From contig VSPD01000040.1 in the NCBI GenBank assembly GCA_009775125.1, positions 1 through 23,902 on the forward strand: a stretch of DNA of 23,902 bases. Reading direction: 5' to 3'. The translations under genes were made by a program, and so were the position numbers. Positions within the stretch are counted from its first letter, which is position 1. Each line of letters opens with the position of its first letter. The notes under the pieces are model-generated. The model was not told the origin of the DNA. It did not search any database and worked only from the letters and a program-made list of their open reading frames with translations. The DNA comes from Muribaculaceae bacterium. GTDB lineage: Bacteria; Bacteroidota; Bacteroidia; Bacteroidales; Muribaculaceae. Of this stretch, positions 7,359 through 14,524 are shown one piece after another.

Positions 7359-7372
7359 AAAATTTTCCAAAC

Positions 7373-8008
7373 ATGAACTATATTTTTGATTTCGACGGCA
7401 CATTGATGGACACCTCCGGTGTAATCCTCTCCACTATTAAAGCAACCATCGCCCAAATGGGACTCCCCGAAAAAACCGACGACGAATGTCGGACGATTAT
7501 CGGAATCCGCACCGACGAGGCAGGAAAATACTTATATCCCGACCTCGACATTTCCAATGCCGAATTTGCAAGGCTTTTCCGAGCCAACTACGACAGGCTG
7601 AAAAAAAACGCGCATGAAAAGACATTCCCCGGTGTGATGTCAACGCTCCGGCAGCTTCACGAAAGCGGCCACGGGCTTGCTATTGCTTCAAGCCGACGCC
7701 TCTACTCGCTAAAAGACTATCTCGAAGGCCTGGGCATAACTGATTGGTTCAGCATGATTGTCGGAGCCGACAGCGTGGCCAAAGGCAAACCCAATCCCGA
7801 CCCGGTGCTCGCTATACTCGCCGCTCTTGGCTGGGACCCCAACACCACCTTGGTGGTCGGCGATGCCGATGTCGACATCATGATGGGAAATGCCGCCGGG
7901 TGCAAGACATGCGCCGTGACCTACGGCAATGGAGCCATCGCCGCGCTCAAAGCCGCAAATCCCGACTATATGATCGACTCATTTGCCGACATCCTTAATA
8001 TTCGCTAA
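7373..8008 (+). CDS. HAD-superfamily phosphatase, phosphoglycolate phosphatase-like
   Basis: This 211-residue cytoplasmic hydrolase has the full set of HAD motifs. Motif I is DFDGT with nucleophile Asp6 and general acid/base Asp8. Motif II is the serine in AIASSRR near 106-107. Motif III is a lysine at 137-139 (SVAKGKPNPDP). Motif IV is GDADVD with Asp164 and Asp168, followed by MMGNAAGCKTCAVTYG. The helical cap between motifs I and II and the GKPNPDP signature place it with the Gph/beta-phosphoglucomutase-like group, which dephosphorylates small phosphometabolites such as phosphoglycolate. The exact substrate cannot be read from sequence. Its stop is only 2 nt before the MmcQ/YjbR gene, so the two form an operon. 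Confidence 0.9.
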   Translation: MNYIFDFDGTLMDTSGVILSTIKATIAQMGLPEKTDDECRTIIGIRTDEAGKYLYPDLDISNAEFARLFRANYDRLKKNAHEKTFPGVMSTLRQLHESGHGLAIASSRRLYSLKDYLEGLGITDWFSMIVGADSVAKGKPNPDPVLAILAALGWDPNTTLVVGDADVDIMMGNAAGCKTCAVTYGNGAIAALKAANPDYMIDSFADILNIR

Positions 8009-8010
8009 TC

Positions 8011-8355
8011 ATGGATATTGAGCAGTTCCGCAACTACTGCCTGTCGTTTGAAGGCGTCACGGAAAAAACACCATTCGGGAAATTTGCTCCACGATTTTCT
8101 TCGGTGCTCGTATTCTACGTCTGCGGCCACATGTTTTGCATGACCGACATCGACGACTTTCATTACGCCGTGGTGAAGAACACGCCCGAAAAAATCGCAG
8201 AACTTCACGAAAGCTGCCGTTCATGCGAGCGGCAGCGCAACATGAGCGCCAAATACTGGATTCAGCTCAACTTCGGCGGCGACATCTCCGCTGCCGAAAT
8301 CCTCCGGCTCGTAGAGCAATCCTACCAAATCGTCAAAGCCAAATACTCAAAATAA
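8011..8355 (+). CDS. MmcQ/YjbR family protein
   Basis: This 114-residue protein matches the MmcQ/YjbR (DUF419) family in length and pattern: MDIEQFRNYCLSFEGVTEKTPFG at the N-terminus, a beta-rich middle with VFYVCGHMFCMTDID, and the typical NMSAKYWIQLNF near residues 84-95, followed by a C-terminal helix with SYQIVKAKY. The family has a CyaY-like fold and is often described as DNA-binding, but its cellular role is not established. It sits 2 nt behind the HAD phosphatase and is convergent with recN. The 37-nt gap to the recN stop is filled by a heptamer repeat. Confidence 0.88.
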   Translation: MDIEQFRNYCLSFEGVTEKTPFGKFAPRFSSVLVFYVCGHMFCMTDIDDFHYAVVKNTPEKIAELHESCRSCERQRNMSAKYWIQLNFGGDISAAEILRLVEQSYQIVKAKYSK

Positions 8356-8397
8356 CATCGCCCATCGTGCATTGTGCATTGTGCATCGTGCATTATT
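8356..8397. repeat. Heptanucleotide tandem array filling the YjbR-recN spacer
   Basis: Six in-register 7-mers read catcgcc, catcgtg, cattgtg, cattgtg, catcgtg, cattatt. They begin at the first base after the YjbR stop (8355) and end on the recN stop codon (complement of 8393-8395), so the array accounts for the whole spacer and the last recN bases. Confidence 0.75.
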
Positions 8398-10045
8398 TAA
8401 GGAGTGCTTGGGCGGCGGCGCGGGCAGTGGGGTCGGAGGAGGTGCCGGAGAGCATAAGGGCGAGTTCGCCCACGCGCTCGTCGGGCGATAGCAGGCGGAT
8501 ATGTGTATGCGTGGAGGTGTCGTCGTCTTCCTTGTAGACCTTGAAGTGTACCGACCCTTTCGCGGCCACAGCCGGCAGGTGGGTAATGGCGATGACTTGC
8601 GCACGGGCGGCGATAGCATCCATGAGCGAAGCCATGCGCACGGCCACATCGCCCGACACGCCGGTGTCAACCTCGTCGAAAATCACCGTGGGAAGCTGCA
8701 TCTTCTCGGCAATGAGCGACTTCACCGAAAGCATCAGACGCGAGATTTCACCGCCGGAGGCAGTCTGGCCAAGCGGCATCAGAGGCTGATTCTTGTTGAA
8801 GGCAAAGAGGAATTCCACTTCGTCGGCACCCGACGACGACAGCTTGACCGGCGTGATGCGTATCTCGCAATTCAAGTTTTTCATGCCTAAGGGCACGGCG
8901 CGGTCGCGCAGCTCTCCGGCAAGACGCTCGGCCTGTTGACGGCGCGATTCCGACAACGCCTCGGCGGCCTTCACGGCCTCGCGCTTTGCGGCCTTGGCCT
9001 TGGCCTGGAGCTCGGCCAGGTCGGAGTCGGCATTTTCTATGGTGTCGAGACGCGCGGCAAGCGAGTCGCGTATGGCGATAAGCTGGTCGGAAGAGTCGAC
9101 ACGATGCTTCTTTTCGAGCGAATAAATTGCCGACAGGCGGGCATCCACGGCATCGAGCCGGGCAGGGTCGGCGCCCAACGATGCGTCGGCGTCGATAAGC
9201 GACTCTGCTATGTCGGCCAACTCAATGCGAGCGCTGTCGAGACGTGCCACAAGATTCTCGCCGTCGGGAAGCATCGCGGCCACGCGACGCAGTTCGGAAA
9301 CGGCATTGGCCACGTGAGCCACCGCGTCGGCCTGTCCCGACAGATGCCCCACGGCCTCGGAAAGATGTGTCTTTATATCGGAGACATTGGCAAGCACCTC
9401 GCGCTCCTGCTCGAGCAGGGCCTGCTCGCCGGGTTTCAGTTTCAGCTCGCGCAACTGGTCGAGCTGATATGTGATAAACTCGGCGTCGGCGCGGTTTTTC
9501 TCCACAGCGTTGCGAGCCGAGACATATGCCACGGCCGCATGACGGTAGGCAAGATATTTCGATGAATAAGCGTCGCGCAAATCGGTGTTTGCCGCAAGCG
9601 AGTCGAGAATCGACAGCTGGTAATCGGCTTCGGCAAGCAACAGGTTCTGATGCTGGGAATGGATGTCGACAAGCTGCATGGCCACTTGCCGGAGCAACGC
9701 CAGAGTAACGGGCGTGTCGTTGATGAAAGCGCGTGTGCGTCCGCTTGGCGAAAGCTCGCGGCGGAGGATACACACGCCGGGAATGGCATCGATATCGTTT
9801 TCGAGAAGAATATCCGACAGGCGGTAGAATCCGTCGGTGCGAAACTGCGCTTCTATCACCGATTTCAGCGAAGCGTCGCGTATCACGCGCGTATCGGCCC
9901 GGGCTCCTAACAAAATCCCGAGCGCCCCCAGTATTATCGACTTGCCGGCACCAGTCTCGCCGGTAATGATATTGAAACCGGGATGAAAATCAATGTCGAT
10001 TTCCGAAATCAGGGCGTAATTTGATATATGCAGATGCTCAATCAT
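8393..10045 (-). CDS. recN: DNA repair protein RecN
   Basis: This is a 550-residue SMC-like ATPase acting early in double-strand break repair, close to the usual length of about 553. The N-terminal half-site carries Walker A GETGAGKS at residues 29-36 within FNIITGETGAGKSIILGALGILLG. A long charged helical centre (about 150-370, rich in E, A, R and L) is the coiled coil. The C-terminal half holds the ABC signature ASGGEISRLMLSVKSL and Walker B PTVIFDEVDTGVSG, then the His-loop region VIAITHLPAVAA. The gene is last in the dnaN-exonuclease-coaBC-porD-recN block, an order conserved in Bacteroidetes. It is separated from porD by 136 nt of heptamer repeats. A run of nine C (sense strand) ends 1 nt before its ATG, where a ribosome-binding region would be. 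Confidence 0.97.
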   Translation of the reverse strand: MIEHLHISNYALISEIDIDFHPGFNIITGETGAGKSIILGALGILLGARADTRVIRDASLKSVIEAQFRTDGFYRLSDILLENDIDAIPGVCILRRELSPSGRTRAFINDTPVTLALLRQVAMQLVDIHSQHQNLLLAEADYQLSILDSLAANTDLRDAYSSKYLAYRHAAVAYVSARNAVEKNRADAEFITYQLDQLRELKLKPGEQALLEQEREVLANVSDIKTHLSEAVGHLSGQADAVAHVANAVSELRRVAAMLPDGENLVARLDSARIELADIAESLIDADASLGADPARLDAVDARLSAIYSLEKKHRVDSSDQLIAIRDSLAARLDTIENADSDLAELQAKAKAAKREAVKAAEALSESRRQQAERLAGELRDRAVPLGMKNLNCEIRITPVKLSSSGADEVEFLFAFNKNQPLMPLGQTASGGEISRLMLSVKSLIAEKMQLPTVIFDEVDTGVSGDVAVRMASLMDAIAARAQVIAITHLPAVAAKGSVHFKVYKEDDDTSTHTHIRLLSPDERVGELALMLSGTSSDPTARAAAQALLK

Positions 10046-10046
10046 A

Positions 10047-10055
10047 GGGGGGGGG
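10047..10055 (-). promoter_or_regulatory. C9 homopolymer directly upstream of the recN start
   Basis: Nine consecutive G on the plus strand (C on the recN sense strand) occupy roughly -2 to -10 relative to the recN start codon. It is the only homopolymer of G or C this long that I noticed in the window. Such tracts are prone to slippage; a regulatory effect on recN is inference. Confidence 0.5.
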
Positions 10056-10194
10056 TAATTACGAATTACGAATGACGAATGACGAATTATGAATTATGAA
10101 TTATGAATGACTAATTACTATTTTTTAATGACTAACTGCGAATTCGTCATTAGTCATTGGTCATTTGTCATTCTTCATTGGTTATTGGTTATTA
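10056..10194. repeat. Inverted heptanucleotide arrays between porD and recN
   Basis: Positions 10056-10118 parse exactly into nine 7-mers: taattac, gaattac, gaatgac, gaatgac, gaattat (three times), gaatgac, taattac. Positions 10146-10194 parse into seven 7-mers of the complementary family: gtcatta, gtcattg, gtcattt, gtcattc, ttcattg, gttattg, gttatta. The second arm is therefore in inverted orientation and could pair with the first around a central segment at 10119-10145. It extends into the porD stop and last codons (10182-10194). It resembles the short tandem heptamer repeats known from cyanobacterial genomes. Confidence 0.85.
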
Positions 10195-11096
10195 TCTTCT
10201 TGGCCTTTACGGATTTTTTCGAGGCGGTCGTTTTCGGTGGGATACACGCCTTGGAGAATCTTGTAGGCCTCGTCGCGCTCGGTCTGCGGTGCCTTGGAGT
10301 AGATATTGACGAGCTCGTCCATCTTGGCGTCCTTGAACATCGACAGCGCCACCGACATGGGCTGCGCCTTGTAAATCGCCTCGATGGTTGGGAGGGTCTC
10401 GTGGATAGTCTTGCGTCCTTTGTCGGGAGCAAGCGACATCTCGTCGAGGCCGCGGCGGTGATACTGGTAGATAAGGTCGCGGATAGCCGTGGTCGACGGG
10501 TCGGTCATGGCCGAAAGCACGGCAGAGCGGTTCTTGGTGTCCTCAAAGGCTTTCCAGCCCACCTCGCCCGACGATTGCGCCATCTGCACAATCTGTTTGA
10601 GGCGTTCGTAGTACGGGTCGCCGCCATGAGGCGAGAACGAGTCGAAGTCGACCGCAAGTATCAGATAGGCATAGAAATTCAATATGGCCGTGAGCTGGTT
10701 TTCCATACTGTTGACAGAAAACACCAACGGCTCATTTTCCTGGTAGGCGAAATCTATCTTGCCGTCCTTGAAATTGATAAGCGTGGTAGTGTACGCGCTG
10801 TTGTAGACCGGACGGGTCGACTGCACCTGTATGTCGCCTTTCATCACCCCGTCGGTATATTCCTTGATGGTGAAGAACAGTTGGCAATCGATTTTTTCGT
10901 TGGCGGCAAACTGGGTGTTGGTGAAGGTGGTGGTGTTCATGTAATCGTTCACCGCGCTTTGCAGCGTCTCAAACACCGACTTGTTTGTTCCCGAGATTGC
11001 CTGTGAATTTATCTCGACGCGACAATTCAACTCCTGCGCCGACGCCGAAAAAGCGGCGATGCAGAAGAGTAATATATGTATAACCTTTTGTGTCAT
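10182..11096 (-). CDS. porD: DUF4835 family protein, T9SS-associated PorD
   Basis: This 304-residue exported protein begins with a signal peptide (MTQKVIHILLFCIAAFSASA) and continues QELNCRVEINSQAI, the hallmark start of DUF4835. Other family features are FTNTQFAANEKIDCQLFFTI, the stretch ENEPLVFSVNSMENQLTAIL, and FYAYLILAVDFDSFSPHGGDPYYERLKQIVQMA. The family is specific to Bacteroidetes and is annotated as the type IX secretion protein PorD; its exact biochemical role is unclear. It lies 1 nt after coaBC, upstream of recN, in a conserved housekeeping block. The presence elsewhere in the window of a large protease with a T9SS sorting tail fits a functional T9SS in this organism. The last codons (NNQ-stop) lie inside a heptamer repeat array, which may have altered the extreme C-terminus. 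Confidence 0.85.
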   Translation of the reverse strand: MTQKVIHILLFCIAAFSASAQELNCRVEINSQAISGTNKSVFETLQSAVNDYMNTTTFTNTQFAANEKIDCQLFFTIKEYTDGVMKGDIQVQSTRPVYNSAYTTTLINFKDGKIDFAYQENEPLVFSVNSMENQLTAILNFYAYLILAVDFDSFSPHGGDPYYERLKQIVQMAQSSGEVGWKAFEDTKNRSAVLSAMTDPSTTAIRDLIYQYHRRGLDEMSLAPDKGRKTIHETLPTIEAIYKAQPMSVALSMFKDAKMDELVNIYSKAPQTERDEAYKILQGVYPTENDRLEKIRKGQEDNNQ

Positions 11097-11097
11097 A

Positions 11098-12312
11098 CTA
11101 TACTAACGGAGATTTCCCCGTTATGTTGTCTAAGATGTCGCGCGCCACCTCCTTTTTTGATTTCAGAGGATATTCCGTGCGGATGCCTCCGGGGCGCAAG
11201 ATAGTGATTTTGTTTGTGTCGGTGCCAAATCCGGCGCCGGCATCGCGCAGCGAATTGAGCACTATCATGTCAAGATTTTTTCGGCGCAACTTGTCGGCGG
11301 CGTTGTCGAGTTCGTGGTCGGTTTCGAGGGCAAATCCGACGAGCACCTGGTCGCCGCGCTTAGCCTGTCCGAGCGTGGCGGCTATGTCGGGGTTCTTTTT
11401 GAGATGAATCACGGGCACTTCGTCGCGCTCGCGCTTTATCTTGCTCGCGGCCGTCGACACAGGAGCATAGTCGGCAACGGCGGCTGCCATTATGGCTATG
11501 TAGGCCTCCGGAAACACTTTCTCACATTCGGCAAGCATCTCGCAGGCCGACTCTACGTGGCGCACATCCACCGACGGGTTCTCGGGCCGTACTGCCACCG
11601 GACCGCTCACCACCACCACACGTGCCCCGCGGGCGGCGGCTTCGTCGGCCAGGGCATATCCCATCTTGCCCGACGAATAGTTGCCGATAAAGCGCACCGG
11701 GTCGATGCGCTCGTATGTAGGTCCGGCTGTGATAAGCACGGTCTTGCCAGCAAGGTCTTGCCCGGCGGAGAAATAATCCTCGAGCACCCGGAAAATGCCT
11801 TCCGGCTCCTCCATGCGGCCTTTGCCTACGAGGTGGCTTGCAAGCTCGCCCTCGGCAGGCTCGATAATGTGCACGCCGTCGGCACGGAGCCTGTCGATAT
11901 TGCGCACGGTGGCCGGATGAGCCATCATATCCAGATCCATGGCCGGAGCCACAAACACCGGGGCGCGCGCCGAGAGGTATGACGTGACGAGCATATTGTC
12001 GGCCACGCCGCAAGCCATCTTGGCCATTGTCGACGCGGTGGCCGGAGCTATCACCATAGCGTCGGCCCACAGGCCGAGGTCGACATGCGAATGCCACTCG
12101 CCGGTGTTGGCCGTGAAAAACTCTGAAATCACCGGACGGCCCGACAGCGACGAAAGCGTGACAGGCGTGATGAATTCCTTGCCGTTGGGAGTGATGATAA
12201 CCTGCACCTCTGCGCCGGCCTTAACGAGCAAACGGAGCAAAGTCACCGACTTGTAAGCGGCAATACCGCCGGTGATTCCCAATACGATATTTTTTCCGGA
12301 AAGGGGCGACAT
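11098..12312 (-). CDS. coaBC: Bifunctional CoaBC: PPC synthetase/decarboxylase
   Basis: This 404-residue bifunctional flavoprotein catalyses two consecutive steps of coenzyme A synthesis: ligation of cysteine to 4'-phosphopantothenate and decarboxylation to 4'-phosphopantetheine. The N-terminal CoaC part shows GITGGIAAYK at 12-21, the catalytic His76 in SHVDLGLWAD, the PAMDLDM motif at 123-129 (PXMNXXM type, Asp for Asn) and GKGRMEEPEG. At the position of the E. coli CoaC Cys158 I read a serine (about Ser159); this alignment is by eye. The C-terminal CoaB part starts near 186 with VLITAGPTYERIDPVRFIGNYSSGKMG and contains HLKKNPDI. The gene is 1 nt from porD. The 203-nt gap behind the exonuclease holds a perfect inverted repeat. 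Confidence 0.96.
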   Translation of the reverse strand: MSPLSGKNIVLGITGGIAAYKSVTLLRLLVKAGAEVQVIITPNGKEFITPVTLSSLSGRPVISEFFTANTGEWHSHVDLGLWADAMVIAPATASTMAKMACGVADNMLVTSYLSARAPVFVAPAMDLDMMAHPATVRNIDRLRADGVHIIEPAEGELASHLVGKGRMEEPEGIFRVLEDYFSAGQDLAGKTVLITAGPTYERIDPVRFIGNYSSGKMGYALADEAAARGARVVVVSGPVAVRPENPSVDVRHVESACEMLAECEKVFPEAYIAIMAAAVADYAPVSTAASKIKRERDEVPVIHLKKNPDIAATLGQAKRGDQVLVGFALETDHELDNAADKLRRKNLDMIVLNSLRDAGAGFGTDTNKITILRPGGIRTEYPLKSKKEVARDILDNITGKSPLV

Positions 12313-12360
12313 GGGTTTGAGTTAATATGTATCTTTTATTAAAAAGTTAATGTAACACAT

Positions 12361-12455
12361 TGTAGGGACGCACGGCTCGTGCGTCCGCGTAAATGCCTCT
12401 TAAACAACAAATTGGTAAAAATCCACAACGGACGCACGAGCCGTGCGTCCCTACA
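12361..12455. repeat. 27-bp perfect inverted repeat element
   Basis: The arm at 12361-12387 (starting tgtagggacgcacggctcgt) is the exact reverse complement of 12429-12455, with 41 nt between. Each arm is itself a hairpin: ggacgcacg at 12366-12374, loop gct, cgtgcgtcc at 12378-12386. No open reading frame or flanking direct repeat is obvious, so this is a palindromic REP/MITE-like element rather than an insertion sequence. It sits between the exonuclease and coaBC genes; the partial copy at 107-129 shares its core. Confidence 0.8.
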
Positions 12456-12515
12456 CTCAAAGTCATATTTACTTATAATTGCACTTGCTTTTTCACCAAA
12501 GCCGTTTAACTTCGG

Positions 12516-13289
12516 TTATTTTCTTGCGCTTTTCACGCGCATGTAGATACGGGTGAAGCAATCTTTTGTATTCTTGGTGAAGTCGCCGCGCATAATCCAG
12601 TCGTAATACGAAGGATCGTCGCGGAGCACTTCGGCGGCAACGCGGCCCTTATATTTTCCGAAGTTCACAATTTCGCGGCGGTTATCGTCGTAGACAAGGC
12701 GGCCGGTGAAGTCCACGTTGCGGCTTTGCGAGGCGAAGTCGGCCAGGGCCTCCACGTCGCACGGCAGGTCGGGATAGTGCTCGAGCTGCGCTTTGAGCAC
12801 CTCGTAAGTGGCATCGGTGTCGGCATTTGCACTGTGGGCGCCGTCGAGTTCCTTTCCGCAGTAGAAGCGATAGGCGGCAACAAGGTTGCGGGGCTCTTTT
12901 TTGTGGAAGATGGTCTGCACGTCAATAAACCGCGCGCGGCTGAAATCGAAGTCGACGTCGGCGCGTTGGAATTCCTGGTCGAGCATCGGTATGTCGAACC
13001 GGTTGGAATTGAAGCCGGCAATGTCGCAGCCCTCGAACAGGCGAGCCAAGTCTTTGGCCACCTGGCGGAACACGGGAGCATCCTTCACATCATCATCGGT
13101 AATGTGGTGGAGAGCCGTGGCCTCGGCCGGGATAGGCATCTCGGGGTTGATGCGGCGCGTGCGGCGTATCTCCTCGCCGTTGGGCATCACCTTTATTATC
13201 GACACCTCTACAATGCGGTCGTGGGTGAGATTCAGACCCGTGGTTTCGAGGTCGAAGAAAACGATCGGGCGTTTAAGTACGAGTTTCAT
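12516..13289 (-). CDS. DnaQ-like 3'-5' exonuclease (Pol III epsilon family)
   Basis: This 257-residue DEDDh exonuclease is related to the proofreading subunit of DNA polymerase III. Exo I is FFDLETTGLN with Asp13 and Glu15. Exo II is GFNSNRFDIPML with Asp99. Exo III is AHSANADTDATYEVL with His152 and Asp157. All four metal ligands and the catalytic His are therefore in place. The C-terminal region (about 180-257) includes NFGKYKGRVAAEVLRDDPSYYDWIMRGDF, a short module of the kind found behind the nuclease in Bacteroidetes homologues. The gene begins 1 nt after dnaN (stop at 13291), so the exonuclease is co-expressed with the sliding clamp, consistent with proofreading or repair at the replisome. 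Whether it is the main replicative epsilon subunit is uncertain. Confidence 0.93.
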   Translation of the reverse strand: MKLVLKRPIVFFDLETTGLNLTHDRIVEVSIIKVMPNGEEIRRTRRINPEMPIPAEATALHHITDDDVKDAPVFRQVAKDLARLFEGCDIAGFNSNRFDIPMLDQEFQRADVDFDFSRARFIDVQTIFHKKEPRNLVAAYRFYCGKELDGAHSANADTDATYEVLKAQLEHYPDLPCDVEALADFASQSRNVDFTGRLVYDDNRREIVNFGKYKGRVAAEVLRDDPSYYDWIMRGDFTKNTKDCFTRIYMRVKSARK

Positions 13290-13290
13290 C

Positions 13291-14421
13291 TTAGAATTCG
13301 GTTACGTTCATGGGCATGAGCAGCACAAGGAGGTCGGTATTCTCAGCCTGTTCGGCAGGACGGAACACGCCGGGGCGGCTCGGGTCGGAAAGAGCCACGA
13401 CGATGTCCTCGGAGGGAATCGTGTTGCAAATCTCCATAAGATAAGGCGCGGAGAAACCGATTACGATGTCGGCGCCGGTATATTCACATTCAAGTGTTTC
13501 CGAACCGGAGGTGCACATATTGGCATCCGACGATTTGAGGTAAATCTTGTCGGCGGTGATGCGGAACTTTTCGAGGCCGAAACCGGGGTCGACAAACACG
13601 CCCACACGACGCACGGCGTTGAGGAAACGCAGACGGTCGACACGCAGCGTATAGGGATTGTTCTGCGGAATCACGCGGTTGTAGTCGGGGAAATTGCCCT
13701 TGATGAAGCGGAAATTGAACGTATAGTTGTCGGTCTGCACCGTTGCGCTTTTCGAAGTGATGGTCACGGTGATGGTCTCTTCCTTGGCGAAGGCCGTTTT
13801 GAGGATTGTGGCTGGCTTCACCGGCAGGATGCAACGCTTGGTCACGCCGGGAGCCGACAGGCGGTTGACATATTTCACGAGCTTGCGTGTGTCGGTGGCG
13901 ACAAATGTGATGCCGTCGGGCATTATGTCGAGCAGGATACCCATCATCTGCGGATGGAAATCCTCCGTGCCCACAGCAAAAATCGTGGTCTCGATGCCCT
14001 TTATAATTTGCTCTACCGGGCAGGCAAACACCACAGGGTCCTCGTCGTCGGCTTCCTTCTGGTACTGCGGATACTGGTCGGCGGGAACGCCTACCATCGA
14101 ATAGCGGCCGTTGGAATACGTGAGCACCACTTCAAGGGTTTCCTCGTTGAAGTTCACCTCGATACCCTGGTCGGGAAGCTCTTTCAACAGGTCGACCAGA
14201 CGACGGGCGTCGAGGCAGAAAGTGCCTTCGCCCTCCGTTTCCGACACGGCGATGCGGGCTGTGAGCGCGTTTTCCACGTCGGAGCCGGTGATGGAAAGCA
14301 CGCCATCGTGAAGGTCGATATAGAAATTATTGAGGATGGTGAGCGCGTTCTTGGCGTTTATCACCTTGCTCACGGCCGATGCCGCGGAATATAACGATTT
14401 GCCTGAGACGTTGAATTTCAT
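13291..14421 (-). CDS. dnaN: DNA polymerase III beta subunit, sliding clamp
   Basis: This 376-residue protein has the usual length and pattern of DnaN: the N-terminal MKFNVSGKSLYSAASAVSKVINAKNALTIL, the first-domain FCLDARRLVDLLKELPDQ, and the third-domain segment ending in the clamp C-terminus DLLVLLMPMNV. The protein dimerises into a ring around DNA and tethers DNA polymerase III and other partners. Here it heads the minus-strand block that continues with the exonuclease 1 nt later, rather than lying beside dnaA as in many other phyla. A TATATTTG -7 motif lies 35 nt upstream of the start. The upstream neighbour is an AT-rich AAA ATPase gene that ends 103 nt away. Confidence 0.97.
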   Translation of the reverse strand: MKFNVSGKSLYSAASAVSKVINAKNALTILNNFYIDLHDGVLSITGSDVENALTARIAVSETEGEGTFCLDARRLVDLLKELPDQGIEVNFNEETLEVVLTYSNGRYSMVGVPADQYPQYQKEADDEDPVVFACPVEQIIKGIETTIFAVGTEDFHPQMMGILLDIMPDGITFVATDTRKLVKYVNRLSAPGVTKRCILPVKPATILKTAFAKEETITVTITSKSATVQTDNYTFNFRFIKGNFPDYNRVIPQNNPYTLRVDRLRFLNAVRRVGVFVDPGFGLEKFRITADKIYLKSSDANMCTSGSETLECEYTGADIVIGFSAPYLMEICNTIPSEDIVVALSDPSRPGVFRPAEQAENTDLLVLLMPMNVTEF

Positions 14422-14455
14422 GCTGTTGGGAGATTTAATATGTAATTTTAACGTG

Positions 14456-14463
14456 CAAATATA
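14456..14463 (-). promoter_or_regulatory. -7 promoter motif for dnaN
   Basis: On the minus strand the sequence is TATATTTG, an exact TAnnTTTG match, 35 nt upstream of the dnaN start. I do not see a good TTTG at the -33 position. It probably starts the dnaN-exonuclease transcript. Confidence 0.5.
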
Positions 14464-14524
14464 ATCAATTTTCTCCGATTTCCACCCCTTTCCCGCCGAA
14501 AACTGCCCTTATGTAGATAAATTC

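Noticed and set aside
12361..12455. Insertion sequence between the exonuclease and coaBC
   Set aside because: The inverted repeats enclose only 41 nt with no transposase and no visible target-site duplication.
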